DNA from: Zantedeschia hybrid cultivar
Lineage: Eukaryota > Streptophyta > Magnoliopsida > Alismatales > Araceae
DNA length: 64,000 bases
Assembly: GCA_030544215.1 (NCBI GenBank)
Contig: JARZZO010000014.1
Span: forward strand, 36,547,734 to 36,611,733
Reading direction: 5' to 3'
The notes under the pieces are model-generated. The model did no database searches. It saw only the letters and a list, made by a program, of their open reading frames with translations, and had not been told where the DNA came from. The position numbers were made by a program, and so were the translations under genes. Positions 1 to 11,800 of this stretch are shown here, one piece after another; position 1 is the first letter of the stretch; each line of letters starts with the position of its first letter.

Positions 1-1090
1 AGTGGAATTAGAAAATTTAGAAACTCAAATTTCCTTATCAGTAATTTAATTTAAACACATTACTACACATACTGATACGTTTAATTCGTAAGTAACAAGA
101 GATGCCAAGTCCTAAGGAATACCGAAAGCTTGACTGAAAGTGTAAAGTGCAAATCATTCTTTTCAAACAAAATTCTGTTTTTACACTCAGCCCATGATGT
201 CGGAACGAGGCTTAGAATAGATTACCAAGAATACCCGTCATCTTAGTAGGAGGCCGTCATAAAAAAAATGGGGGAGATCCGTCCCAAGAAAAAGAAAAGC
301 AAAAGCAAAAGGCAAAAGCCAAATGTCAAATCAAAAGGCCATTACACCACAAACGTTACATCAAGGCCATGAAATGAAATAAAAGGGAATGCAAGGTCGA
401 TAAATACCTCGGAAAGAAAATGACCGAACCCCAACAGATATTAAGGTAACAAAGGAACATCTTTTAAGTCTCCGGAACCTTCTCGTGGGCTTTCTAAACC
501 AATTCTTCCTTTCTTTTCTGAAGAGGCGTACTCCAAGCTTAAGGAATGGCCTAGATTGACTAAGGATCAAATCATCAAATGGGATTATGAATGGAAACAC
601 AAGTTCAAGCACGATGGGTCTAAGTTAGATTATTGAAGAACAATATGGAATTAAGTTAATAAATGAATATGTTTCCTTTTGATCTGAGTACCATACTGGT
701 CTTTCAAAAATCCAAAAAAATACATATTCCAAAATCCAAAAAAAAGCACATATTTCAAAAAAAATCCAAAAAAGATATATGTTCCAAAACCCAAACAAAA
801 ATGAATATTTCAAAATAACAAAAATATTTCAATTAGCATCTGCTTATTGCATCTAGTGTGTTTCATTCCTTTTATTTTCAGTGAGCATCTGTCTGCTTGC
901 ATGTTGCATTTTGCTTACCGTTTGATTATTCATGCTATCTTTGTTAATAAAGGCTATGCCCCTTGATTCTTCTACTAAGAAAAAGATTGATCGATCATTC
1001 ACTTGACTGAGCAAGGGGCTAAGCCTAAATAGATACTTAACCTATTTGTTAAGTAATGTGCAGGACACAGGACAAACACGTGGGACACAA
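1..1090 (+). mobile_element. Tat-A: post-pol spacer of a Ty3/gypsy (Tat-like) element
   Basis: Non-coding. The stretch is the inverted counterpart of about 53,830-55,130: both carry the same A/T-rich 'CAAAAGCAAAAGGCAAAAGC' tract, the 'GGAGGCCGTCAT' region and the 'GTGCAGGACACAGG' end. In the 53.8-55.6 kb copy this spacer directly follows the integrase C-terminus, so here it is the region just downstream of pol, with pol itself lying left of the window. Small open frames on the minus strand are low complexity and not supported as genes. Element assignment is by comparison within the window; the Tat lineage name is an inference from the gag, the integrase and the antisense genes seen elsewhere. 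Confidence 0.7.
690..840. repeat. A-rich degenerate tandem array
   Basis: Units of roughly 25-30 bp built on 'ATATTTCAAAATCCAAAAAA' repeat about five times with variation. An inverted, longer array of the same unit lies at 54,060-54,410, at the equivalent place in another copy of the element. Confidence 0.7.
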
Positions 1091-1175
1091 AGCTGAAAGT
1101 AAAAACTTCATATATATATCAAAAGGTGTTTTGTACATGATACACAAAAGAAAAAAAAAACATGATATGAAGCCC

Positions 1176-4021
1176 TCAAGGCTGGCTCTGTCCTGCCCCT
1201 TCATCAAACTGACTCTGGGCTTCATCCTGGGCATTCGGTGTTGGAACTCTGAACGGTGGCAGCGGTGGACCCATAGCACTCGGACCAGCCTGGCCAGAGA
1301 AACTGGCCACGCTGGCTGTGAAAGCGCTCGCCTGCCCGCGCTCCTGAGCACGCTGCCAAGCACGTCTGTATCTCTCCTCACCACTCCAACGCTCGTGCTC
1401 GGCGATGACTACCTGGACTCGAAGGGAGGTCATCTCCGCGTCCAGTCTCTGCCGCTCCCTCTCTCTCTCCTCAGTGACAAACTCCAGTCGAGACTGGAGA
1501 CGTGAGAGCTCCCGAGGAAGATCCCTAGTGGAGAGACGAGCCACTTGCTCCTCGAGGTCGCGGACCCGGGCCGCATCCGCCTCAGCCCTCTGAAGGGCTT
1601 CATGAAGCTCAGCAACCTGCAAGGGAAGATGTTGTCAGCTCATCAAGTGATTAACGAATATAAGTCAAAAGATCAGAACTTACTCGAGTAGTACGGTCCT
1701 CCTCTGCGAGAGAAGCCCGATGGATGGCAGAGGCGAGCTGGCCCTGGAGATCGGTAAGGGCAACCTCGTGAGCAACCAAGTATGAGGTAGACGATGAAGC
1801 TCCATAGGTAGGGGGAGCCGCCTGGGTGTAGACGGCTCGCAGCACCAAAAGACAACCGTCAGTGGCTAATTGTCAAAACAAATTAATTAATTGAAACATT
1901 CATTTGCATGCATACATACTAGGTCAAATAGCTCCTTCTGGACCTGCTCCAGCTGGGCCTCCGCATCATATAGGCGGGCCTGGAGGTCGATAATGACCGC
2001 ATCTCGCGCATCCTGCATACTACACATTCATCCACATATATAAATTAAGATAATAATAAAATGAAAGACGCATAAATCATACTTACATCGAGGGGACGGA
2101 GAAGTTGCAGCTGATCAGCGTAGTGTGTCCGATATTGCTGGAGATAAGCCTCGCTGCTCTCCGCCTGCGACTCAACTCGGACACCCCGGCGATGCCAGTC
2201 TTCATATTGCTCCGGGAATTTTGCTCGCCAATCAGTGAGGGCCTGCTTGCCCCTCATGCTCCTCCCGACTCCCTCTGGGACCTCTTCTTCGATCCATTCT
2301 TGATGGAGGCCCAGCGTCCTCATCACCAGGCGGAGACAGAGGGGCTCGATTTCGTTCAGGCAGTGGAGCCACATCTTCCTGTCGAACCTCCTCCGGCCAG
2401 CCGTCACCCACGGCTGGCCCACCTCGCCCATGCCCAGGTACGGGCACCAGATCATCTGCATACAGTTTAGATGCATTCATATAAATAATTTGCATTTAAT
2501 AAATGAAAGATTGCATTTAATAAACAAAATTGAACAAATTAAAACTTACTAGGAGCTCCGGATAATCGAGGAACTGACGGCGAAGGGCTGTCAGTTGGTG
2601 GTGTTGTGGTGCCGTGTCCACTATTGGCTGCCAGCAGCAGGCCAGTGGGACGGCACTCGGTCTTACTATTCTCGCTCGGCCGAGCGGGAAGTAGTGGTAA
2701 CTCCAAACCTGCATATATGAACATATAGGTTAGAAAAATCATTTCATTACATTTCATATCATGAACAAATAATAAAAACAATTTAATACCTGAAGAAACG
2801 GTGAGAAGTCGCTGATGGTGGTCTCACGGTCCGGCGTGACCGCAGACAAGTCTGTGAACAGGTGGGCCAGGAGGGCCGTACCCCAAGCGTACTCATGGAG
2901 GTGGTCAAGGTCATCTAGCAAATAAAGAAACCTACAGTGGATATGGTCGCCCTTCGTACTGAAGAGCAACCGACAAAAAAAAAAGATAAGGAAGACTCGA
3001 AGCTGTCTATCTACCTCCTCCTCCTGGCTAGGGTCGCTACAATATATAGAGGAAGAGGACTCGACTAGCCTATCCCTAAACTCTTCTCGGGTCTCGTCAG
3101 ACCAACGTTGGGGCTCTGCTAATCTTAGGGCAGCCTCTACTTCTACCCTGGGAACGGTCCTAGACTCCCTATCTAGGGTAGATACCTCTATCCCTAGTAA
3201 GGCCTCTGCCAATCCTCGGTAGTCGGGGTAAGTCACCCCGCTCACTGGTCGGCCCTCTACCCTAAGGCCAGTGATCCTGGCCACGTCCTCCAAGGTTGGG
3301 ACCATGTGGCCCCAGGGCATTAGGAAAGCCCTGCTTTCCGCATGCCACCTCTCCCGCAGCGCCTGCAAGAGGACCAAATCGAGCCAAAATGGCTCGATCT
3401 CGAAAATATCGCCGAACCCCATCTGGCGCAGGCGCGCCTTCTAAAAGTCTAGGAGTCCCCGGTATGCCCCTACTACAAAGTCCTAGGAGATACGAGCCCT
3501 CATCGTTCTCTGCAAATGAAAACAAGAAGATTTCATCAGTTAATGGACTTAATTAATCAATGAAATATTTTGTTTAAAAGACGTCGCGCTATGTGGACGC
3601 CCATTGAACGACGTCCACCATCCCTAACGCCATTTAAACTCATTTTCTAATCTATTTAAAAAATCAAATTTTGGACTAAATGGCGTCGGACCATGGTGAC
3701 GCCCTTTGAAAGGCGTCACCTGGTCTGGACGCCATTCAAGACCGATTTCGGGTTCTTCGGAAGAACCCGTTTCCTCCTCTTTCCCTCATTCCATAATGCA
3801 TTCCATAGGAAGCTTACCAAGTGGAGGGCTTCTTCTTCTTCTTCTTCTTCCTCGGCCACGGGCGCCGGAGGAGCTTCTTCCTCCTCAAGAAACGCCGCTA
3901 CCGCCGCTAGTTCGGCTGACACTTCTTCCGGAATCTCTTCCGCTGGAACTACCGTGAGGGAGGCCGTCCGCTGCCTCTTTGCTACGGCCTTAGCCTTGCG
4001 AGATCCTTCTCCACGTTCCAT
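1176..4021 (-). pseudogene. Antisense PMD gene 2 of Tat-A (seven exons, two in-frame TAG)
   Basis: Plant mobile domain (PMD, aminotransferase-like) gene, antisense to the retrotransposon. Exons on the minus strand: 4021-3818, 3509-2790, 2708-2550, 2455-2087, 2012-1920, 1821-1684, 1616-1176. Every intron is GT-AG and every junction is phase 0; the total is 708 codons with the stop. Exon 1 encodes an acidic N-terminus with an E-run. Exon 2 is the PMD core, with motifs 'EPFWLDLVLLQALRERWH', 'TLEDVARITGLRVEGRPV' and 'HEYAWGTALLAHLF'; exon 3 continues it with 'VWSYHYFPLGRARI', just as PMD proteins do. Exons 5-7 are Glu/Arg/Ala-rich and predict coiled coil. Two amber codons in exon 2 (3485-3483, 3443-3441) are the only breaks. 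PMD proteins such as MAIN/MAIL1 act in silencing and meristem upkeep; the role of this copy is unknown. Exon limits are my reading, without transcript support. Confidence 0.78.
3570..3740. repeat. GACGTC dyad motifs in intron 1 of antisense PMD gene 2
   Basis: Four tandem-like copies of the 32-35 bp dyad motif (3574-3605, 3605-3637, 3676-3709, 3706-3740). Each has a left arm ending GGCGTC or GACGTC, a centre near CCATGG, and a right arm GACGCC followed by a TTTA/TTCA tract. They lie inside intron 1; the Tat-C copy of this gene has the motif in the same intron (43,520-43,553). Confidence 0.75.
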
Positions 4022-4270
4022 GGTGGAAAGAGTGAGAGTTTGAGAGAGGGAGAACTCGGGTAAAGGAGAGAATAGAAGGAAGAGAGAGGTGATGCCGGTG
4101 ATTGCCGATGGTGGAGATTGCCGGAGAAGAGGAGGATGGTGGAGATCGTCGGAGGAGTAGAAGGTTCGCCGGAGAAAGCAAGGAAAGTCGCCGGAGAGGA
4201 AGAGGAAAGAGAAAGAACTTGGGAAGAGTGAGGAAGAAAGGAGGCTTGCGCGGCTTCTGTTAGGAAAACT
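4022..4270 (-). promoter_or_regulatory. Probable promoter/5' UTR of antisense PMD gene 2
   Basis: Strongly purine-rich on the plus strand, hence C/T-rich in the gene's sense strand, with repeated 'GCCGGAGA' blocks. No clear TATA box was seen. A C/T-rich block also lies just before exon 1 in the Tat-C copy (43,020-43,185) and, in similar style, inside the solo LTR at about 36,000-36,130. Promoter role is inferred from position only. Confidence 0.35.
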
Positions 4271-4620
4271 TGAATCGCGACGCCATTTAGGGCGCATAAA
4301 CTGAGGCGGTAAGCCAGGTGTTTGAAATTGAGTAACAGGCGTCTTCACAGAGCGACGCGTTTCAGTTTAAACCACCAATTCAGGTCAAAACAGTACAAGA
4401 CATGATAATTAAAGGCATCTACACATCATGATGCGTTTCAGTGGATTAATCACAGAATTAATGGCGGAATTCTAGAGAAAATCAAGAGAGAGAATTGAAC
4501 GACGTCTATATGGATAGACGCGTTTTAAGGATAATTTGAGATTTTAAGGATTAATCTATGATTTTTGGAAAATAAATTATAATTGAAAGACGTCTCCCTG
4601 CGTGGACGCGTTTTGGATCA
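4270..4620. repeat. Cluster of GACGTC dyad motifs between the two antisense genes
   Basis: Copies at 4337-4370, 4410-4440, 4496-4530 and 4584-4616, plus a partial one at 4270-4310. The cleanest is 4496-4530, with GACGTCTATAT facing ATAGACGC. Otherwise the interval to 4777 holds no gene. The arms are better preserved than the flanks, so the motif seems to be the conserved part. Confidence 0.7.
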
Positions 4621-4777
4621 AGTATACCCGAATTGCTATATTTTAAGGAAAAATCAAGTTTTTACTTAAGGAAAAATCATGAACAAGTCACAGGAGATTG
4701 AGGAAGGATTTCATGACATAAAGGAACAATTCTTTAATGAAATGAGTTCTTTATTACAGGAAAAGAAAAGAGAACAT

Positions 4778-6165
4778 TCACGGAAGAAATTCCCGAAGTC
4801 TCAGTATATATGGAACAGATAATACTCTATCTGTTTCTCTAGAGGATTTTACACGATGATTGAAGCTAATATTCCACAGTGTGACTATAAGTTCAGTAGC
4901 TTCATAATCTTCATCAGATTCCAAGGCACACCTCTTGATTGGAGATGTATGAGAAAATTCAGGGAATTCATAGCGAGGCAAGCTGAGTTGAGTATAGTAG
5001 TGATGAGGATTGTACAACACGAACTCAATAGCCCCGATCAATCTAATCTCTGCACCTGCTGTACGGCGTACTCGAATTGGCTTTCCTACTAGTGCAAGTG
5101 GAGAAGAGTCGAACCCATTTGCTGACATCCTTCTCAGATAATCTCTCTAGTCAGCTCGAGTCTTAAGTTTTGGCACTCGATTGATCATCTTCTCATTGAA
5201 TTTCACAATGTTGGAAATATGGAAGATAGGGCTATTCTGATAGATTTGAGACGGTCTTGCAGAATTCCTCGTGTGATATTCAAACTTGAAGTGCAACTCG
5301 ACCCATAGAGCGAAGAGTAGCATGCAACCATAGGGAGGCTGACCTGTGGACCTTGCAAAGAGCCCACTATAGAGATAGGCTAGAATCGCAGTACCGATAT
5401 GTCTTCCCTTAAAGATCTCGCAGATTGCACTGACTTGGTCATCTTCTAATATGTTGTCTTGAGTAGGAAAGAACAGAGCTCCAGCTAGGCACATGGTGAA
5501 AGCTTTCATCACGTTCTCAGTATCATCCTCTCTAAGATCTTCAATTTCGTACAACGTCCACTCTGCAAGCTTAGCAAGATTGATTCCTTTCGTGGTGAGG
5601 CACCCTTTAACTTCTGTTGGGTCCTTCATGATCTTCATCAACAATTTTTGACCTGTGATCTTTTCCCTCATCAAAGCCATCTTATTCTAGATCACTTCAT
5701 TGTCACCGTACAACTTGATTTTGGGAAGGCCCATAAGAGTTCAACTTCCTCTAGAAGAATAGTGCATTCAAAATCAGGAAAAAGGAAGGTATGGGTTTGA
5801 GGATGCCATAACTCAATCAACGAACCCATAGCCGCCCAGTCCACATTTGGACTCTTGTAATGCTTCGCATGGACTACTAGACCCTGGATGTTCCACTTGG
5901 AAACAAAGGATTGCATAGAGATTGTGGTACTTTTAGCAAGCTTTCGAATCCAAGGAAGAGAGGTAAATTTCCTTGGGCCGGGAAACAAAGGATATGCCTA
6001 GAAAATAGAAGGGAGATTACTTGAAGAACATTGAATCGAAGAAGAAGGATTGAAGGAGAAGAGGATTCAACTTACTTGGAGGTTAGGATCTCTTCCACTT
6101 AGATGTTTTTCCACATCGGAGAGCTTCTCTAGCGTCTTCTTCATCCTCTTACCTGAAGAATCCAT
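4778..6165 (-). pseudogene. Antisense PMD gene 1 of Tat-A (two exons, frameshift and amber stops)
   Basis: Second antisense PMD-like gene. Exon 1 is 6165-6076 (30 codons, from ATG at 6165); the intron has donor GTAAGT and acceptor TTTTCTAG; exon 2 runs 5997 to 4778, joined in phase 0. Exon 2 shows 'FVSKWNIQGLVVHAKHY', a tryptophan-containing 'IELWHPQTHTFLFPDFE' and, further on, 'PPYGCMLLFALWVELHFKF'. It aligns along its length with the Tat-C copy at 29,302-29,812 plus 41,486-42,441. Breaks: a one-base frameshift near 5,735, an amber codon just before 5,680 and another at about 5,146 (Trp in the Tat-C copy). Intact length would be about 436 residues. It is read opposite to the retrotransposon, so its intron survives reverse transcription. 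Function is unknown. Confidence 0.75.
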
Positions 6166-6282
6166 CTTGTTCTTAGAGTTTTTCCTTCTTGAAAACCTTG
6201 AAAATCCTTGAATTTTGAAGAAAATCCCTTACTTCAATCTCTAGATTGTGTTAGGATTGCCTTGATACGAGTTAATGGAATT

Positions 6283-6290
6283 TATATAAA
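6283..6290 (-). promoter_or_regulatory. TATA box of antisense PMD gene 1
   Basis: TATATAAA on the minus strand, about 120 bases before the ATG at 6165. The Tat-C copy has TATAAATA (29,200-29,207) about 100 bases before its ATG, so the spacing is roughly kept although the surrounding sequence is diverged. Confidence 0.55.
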
Positions 6291-6391
6291 GAGAATTGCG
6301 ATTCTAGGAAGGCTTTTCCGGATTGGAGAAGGGATAAGCATGAGAAGAGTTGGAATCCGGGTAGAGATCAGCCAGAACCTGTTTCTGCGAC

Positions 6392-6464
6392 TGAAACGGC
6401 GTCGTTGAACAGCAACGTGTTTTAGTTGGATTAATGGCGTCGGCGCGACACGACGTGTTTCAGG
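6392..6464. repeat. Pair of GACGTC dyad motifs upstream of antisense PMD gene 1
   Basis: Two copies, 6392-6425 and 6432-6464, each starting near GGCGTCG and ending ACGTGTTT(T/C)AG. They lie about 100 bases upstream of the TATA box. A matching pair in Tat-F (53,735-53,790) marks where that copy rejoins after lacking the antisense genes. Confidence 0.65.
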
Positions 6465-7515
6465 GTTTTCTGTTATTTACCCGAAATTCAATGTTTTTAC
6501 ATATTTTGATGCTTAATTAAACACTTGCTTGAAGTTACTGATGAATTTTGAGTATAGGTAATTCAGGAAAATCCAAATAAAGTTGAGAATATCAAGAACA
6601 TCCCGCTGTGGGAGTTTATAAGTCCTGACCGTGGCTAAAAAGACGGTTATCTCTATCCTTTGTATTATTTCATGTAATTAATTTGCATCATCATTACTAT
6701 ATGTTAAATATTTATTAGACTATATCAAGGACCTTGCGATTTTGATGAAACTGAAATTTGAGTTCCCCTTCAACAAAAATGGTGATAATTCCAGAAAATT
6801 CTTAATCGCATGGATAGGCCGTTTAATTGTTAATAAGTGAGGACGATGGTCCCACTTTTGTAAAACGGTGTGTGGATAAACGAGCTTCGGCTTAGCATTG
6901 AATTACAAAAATTGGTAGCTTGACTCATTAATAACAATTTAACAATATTATCCTTAATTAATTTATATTTTATTTGATTTTATATTTTTCTTTTAGCCCA
7001 ACATGCATCATATAGGACTTTGATATCATTGTCATAAGAATTAATTATTGATTAAATTTCAAACCATTGATCAAATAATTCAAACATGATATGAAATATT
7101 CCATTCTGAATTGAGTATCTTGATTATTTTTGAAGTTCGCTTGAAGATATCTTTGGAATTCTATCCTTTATTGGATTCTTTATCCAAATATTTCTTGTTT
7201 TCTTTTAAGATCCATTGTGGCTGCAGCATGTCCACATTAGTTGGCAATCGCTCCCCATGATGAAACCTGCAGTGTCTATGACCTGGAGAACTTCCCAATC
7301 CGTGGAGGTTGATCTACCTTATTTTATTTCCTTGTCTATTTCATCCGGAAATGATTGATTTCATTGATCTCCTTGAGCTATCTTCATTGATGATTTTGAG
7401 AAAAATTTCAATCATGTGATGTTAAGAGCGTGTCTCATCACATCTTGGCATCACCTTTTCAGTACATTCCATTTCATTTCACTCCCTTGCAAAGTCGATA
7501 CCAAGGTGAAGCAGC
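6465..7515 (+). mobile_element. Tat-A 3' internal region ending in a polypurine tract
   Basis: No gene. Sequence matching this stretch occurs inverted at 46,650-47,336, 52,794-53,640 and, in part, 27,112-27,480. It ends 'CCAAGGTGAAGCAGC' right before the LTR; the equivalent end in the 46.6 kb copy is 'GCCAAGGCGGGGCAGT', a better polypurine tract. This places the 3' LTR at 7516 and shows the element runs on the plus strand. Confidence 0.7.
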
Positions 7516-8832
7516 TGTAGACACGCTAATTTTGACATCATTTTGAGTAAATTTCATATCATATAATAATGCCTCAAAATGGTCTGATATTTAATCATTA
7601 GTTAATTTTTATTAATCTTTCTGAATTAATTGTCTAAATAGTATCAAGTCAGACAAACATAATTTAAGTTAATTAATTAAATTGATTTTAAATCAAATTT
7701 TAATCAAATATGAAAAGTCTAAAAGACGTCGACATGTATAGACGTCATTTAGAGTTTATTCATATTTTGATTATTAAGTTTGAATTTTAATTAATTGATT
7801 AATTAGTTAAAAGACGTTTGTCAGGCACGACGCCATTTAGGTTTCCTAAGCTGATTCTATCTCTTTTTCCGGATGTTTATCCTTATCTTAATTAGTCTAA
7901 AAGACGTCTCCCATAGGCGACGCGTTTTAGATAATTACAGATAATGATGAATTAATCTGTGTTTATCTGTTTATTAGTTGGATAAACTTCAAATTCTTTC
8001 ATGTTAATCAATTAATAACTGCGGATGTAAAGCCTATAAATATCCAACCCCTGGGTTAGTGATTAGAGGGATAATTCTTGAAAGATTAGTGATTAAAGTA
8101 ATAATAGTGATTAAAGTGATAATTCTTGAAAGATTAGTGATAATTTTGAGCGATTCTTGGGAACGACGACGTCCAGGCGTTGAAGGATCGAGGTGCTGCT
8201 ACTTCCAGGAGTCTTCTAGCAAGCTACATCCTTTCTTCATCCATTCTTCGTCCATTCAAGATCCTTTCAAAAACCAAGGCTTTCCAAGGGCCATCCAACT
8301 CAGTTCTTAATTATTCATCATTATATTGACATCATATTTTCATCACATCACTCCGTGCAACACACACTCACTAGCATTATTTTCCAATCCATGTTTTAAG
8401 GGATTTAAAAGACCATCAAACAAGTGAGTTCTTTGTTTAAGTTGCATGATCAGAATCTTCATTAGAATGGATACTACTTTTGCTTGAGTTCTTATTGTTC
8501 CCTTTTTCTTTCACTTTCTTGCAAGGTACAAAAGGAGATAAAGAGGAGAGAATCAACAACAAGGGAATTAAGCTAGATGATCCTCAAAGTCCTATAAGCA
8601 GTCAAAGCAAGAACAAAGTCAAAAGGGCTCTCTTTCTTCAGCCGGCTGAAGGAGGGGAATCAATGACTCGAACATCTCCCAATTCCAAAATAGGTAGGCG
8701 TTCAATCTTTTCTTTTGGAACTTTTTAGTTAAAAGTTTCTAGCGATCACATTCACTTAGTTTTAATAGGTTTATTTGTCATATAAACAACATAATTTTCA
8801 TGATAATTACACACTTGATTTGAGCACTCACA
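7516..8832 (+). mobile_element. Tat-A 3' LTR
   Basis: Begins TGTAGACACGCTAATTTTGA and ends TTGAGCACTCACA (1317 bp, TG...CA). Minus-strand LTRs of the same family lie at 25,908-27,111, 44,166-45,385 (cut), 45,386-46,649, 48,498-48,842 (fragment) and 51,504-52,793. It carries three GACGTC dyad motifs (7719-7753, 7806-7841, 7896-7931) and a TATA box at 8035-8042. On the right, copia gag coding starts at the next base, so Tat-A sits in Copia-A. The expected right-hand target copy would be AAAGG (8833-8837); its partner lies outside the window. Confidence 0.85.
8035..8042 (+). promoter_or_regulatory. LTR TATA box (Tat-A)
   Basis: TATAAATA, about 520 bases into the LTR. The Tat-B LTR has TATAAATA on the minus strand near 26,635-26,644, at a comparable place. 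Confidence 0.5.
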
Positions 8833-11800
8833 AAAGGAAAGAGTGTTGAGAAAGGTGATTGCTTTTACTGTCACCAGAAGGGCCACTGGAAGAGGAATTG
8901 CAAGGAATACCTTAAGGACAAGGTTCAAGGAATTGTGAAGCAACATGACGCTGTCGGTATCTATATGATAGATGTAAACATGTTAATAAGAGATTGTACA
9001 TCATGGGTATTAGATACTGGATGTGTATCTCATATCTGCAATTCTGTGTAGGCACTGACAAGAAGATGTAAGCTGAGGACCGGCGGGGTGGAGCTGAGGC
9101 TAGGTAACGGCGCAAGAGTTGCGGCGACCGCTGTGGGGACAGTGAAGCTCAAGCTACCATCTGGAGACACTTTTACATTAGATGATTGTTATTATGTACC
9201 TAGCATAATAAGAAATATTATTTCTATTTTATATTTAGATAGAATTGGATATAATTTAAATTTTGGAAACAATAGTTGTTCAATTTATTTCGGAAATAAA
9301 TTAATAGCTTCTGCTATATTATCCAATGATTTGTATCTATTAAATGTGTCTCATGAAAATTTACATGTCGGTTTTTTAATTAAAAGAAGTAAGTATGAAA
9401 TGAACAAAGCCTACTTGTGGCATTGTAGGCTTGGACACATTGGTGAAAACATATTCCAAAGGATGCATAAGGATGGATACTTAGATCCATTTGATTATGA
9501 ATCATATGCAACCTGGAGTCATGTTTAATGGGTAAAATGGCTAAGTCTTCATTTAGTGGAACTGGAGAATGAGTCAAAGACATATTATAACTTATACATT
9601 CAGATGTATGTGAAGTTATTAGTGGTTTCTCATACTTCATTACATTCACTGATGATCACTCAAGGTTTGGATACATATACTTATTAAAGTATAAATATGA
9701 AGCCTTTGAGAAATTCAGAGAATTTAAGAATGATGTAGAGAAACAAACTAAAAAGAGTATAAAAACCATCCGATCCAATCGGGGTGGTGAATACTTGAGT
9801 ATAGAGTTCATTAAATACTTAAAGGATAATAGTATCCTTTCTCAGCTTACACCTCCTTATACACCTCAGATGAATGGTATATCATATAGGAGAAATCGCA
9901 AATTAATGGAAATGGTGCGATTCATGATGAGCATGACCAAATTACCAGTGTCCTTATAGGGATATGCACTTAGCTCGGCTATGTATATCCTGAACAAGGT
10001 ATCCAGCAAATCTGTTGAAACCACTCCATATGAGATATGGAAATGAAGAAAACCAGACGTTAAACATGTTAAAGTCTGAGGATATCCTGCTCATGTTAAA
10101 AGACATGACGCAGATAAGCTGGAGTCCAGAATTGACAAATGCGAATTTGTGGGATTTCCAAAGGAAACTTATGGATATTACTTTTATCATCCTAGCGAAC
10201 AAAAGGTGTTTGTGGCCAGGAGAGCTGTCTTTATGGAAGAAGATTATATTCTCCAGAAGGACAGTGGGAGTAAAGTAACTCTGGAAGAAATTTCAGACCC
10301 CAAAACTAGTAATGGTTCATCAGATGAACTATCAGTTTCTGAAACTGTCCAAAATGATACACAGGAACCTCATAGGTCTGAAAGAGTACCTAAACTACCA
10401 GAAAGATATGTGGGACATATTAATTTGGATGGTTCAAGGATACTCTATAATGAGGATGATGATCCTAAAACATACCAGGAGGCCATTGAAAGTCCAGAGC
10501 CCAGGAAATGGTGTGAAGCCATGAAGTCTGAAATACAGTCCATGTACATCAACCAAGTTTGGAACTTGGAAGATTTACCCAATGGTATAGTACCTATCGG
10601 CTGCAAATGGATCTTTAAAAGAAAGATCGGAGCAGATGGACGTATTGAGACTTATAAAGCAAGATTTGTGGCGAAAGGCTATCGTCAAAGACAAGGTGTT
10701 GACTATGACGAAACTTTTTCACCCGTTGCCATGATTAAGTCTATCAATGGAAATCTTAAGGAGGAGGTACATATGATACAACCAGAAGGATTCACATCCA
10801 AAGAACCTCTAGACATGGTATGCAAGTTGCAGAGCTCCATTTATGGACTGAAGCAAGCTTTCCGAAGCTGGAATATAAGATTTGATGAAGCGATCAAATC
10901 TTATGGCTTCATTAAGAATGAAGATGAGCCCTGTGTGTATAAGAAAAACAGTGGGAGCACAATCACATTTCTGATTCTTTACGTTGACATTGGGAATGAT
11001 GTAGGAATCATGTCATCGGTAGAGATGTGGCTGTCAAAGAACTTCTCCATGAAGGATTTGGTAGAAGCATCTTACGTATTGGGAATACGGATCTATAAAG
11101 ATAGATCAAAAAAGATGCTTGCTTTAACCCAATCTATATACATAGACACCATTGTTAAAAAGTTTGGCATGGAAAATTTCAAGAGATGTTTCATACCGAT
11201 GAGACATGAAATTTCACTTTCTAAAGGTCAGTCTCCCAAGACACCTGAAGAGAGGACTGTGATGGATAAGGTTCTCTATGCTTCTGCCATAAGCTCCATC
11301 ATGTATGCCATGCTATGTACTAGACCTGATGTAGCATATGCTCTAAGTGTTACGAGCAGACATCAGGCAGATCCAGGTGATGAACATTGGAAGACTGTGA
11401 AATGCATCCTTAAGTACTTGAGAAGAACTAAGGATCTATTTCTAGTCTATGGAGGATGAAACTTAAAGCTGCAAGGATACACTGACTCGAGTTTTCAGTC
11501 TGATCTTGATGACAGCAAGTCAACATCAGGTTTTGTTTTCAAACTGAATGGGGGAGCAGTAAGCTAGACAAGTTCCAAGTAGGAAACCACTGATGATTTG
11601 ACAACAGAAGTCGAGTATATTGTTGCTGCTGAAGCCACCAAGGAAGTTGTATAGATGAAGAAATTCATTGGTGATCTTGGTGTGGTGGAAAGCATATCTG
11701 GTCCTGTCCCACTGCTGTGTGACAACAATGGGGCGATTGCTCAAGCGAAAGAGCCGAGGTCTCATCAGAAGTCAAAGCACATTCTGCGGCGCTTTCATCT

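Noticed and set aside
1056..1505. Plus-strand open frame of 149 codons
   Set aside because: It is the opposite strand of the last exon of the antisense PMD gene, has no family motifs, and the minus-strand reading fits the splice model.
2105..2470. Plus-strand open frame of 121 codons
   Set aside because: Shadow of PMD exon 4 (2455-2087, minus strand).
3574..4616. Dyad motif as a classic MITE
   Set aside because: Copies are only about 34 bp with no constant target duplication and no internal region; a miniature DNA transposon would be longer with flanking duplications.
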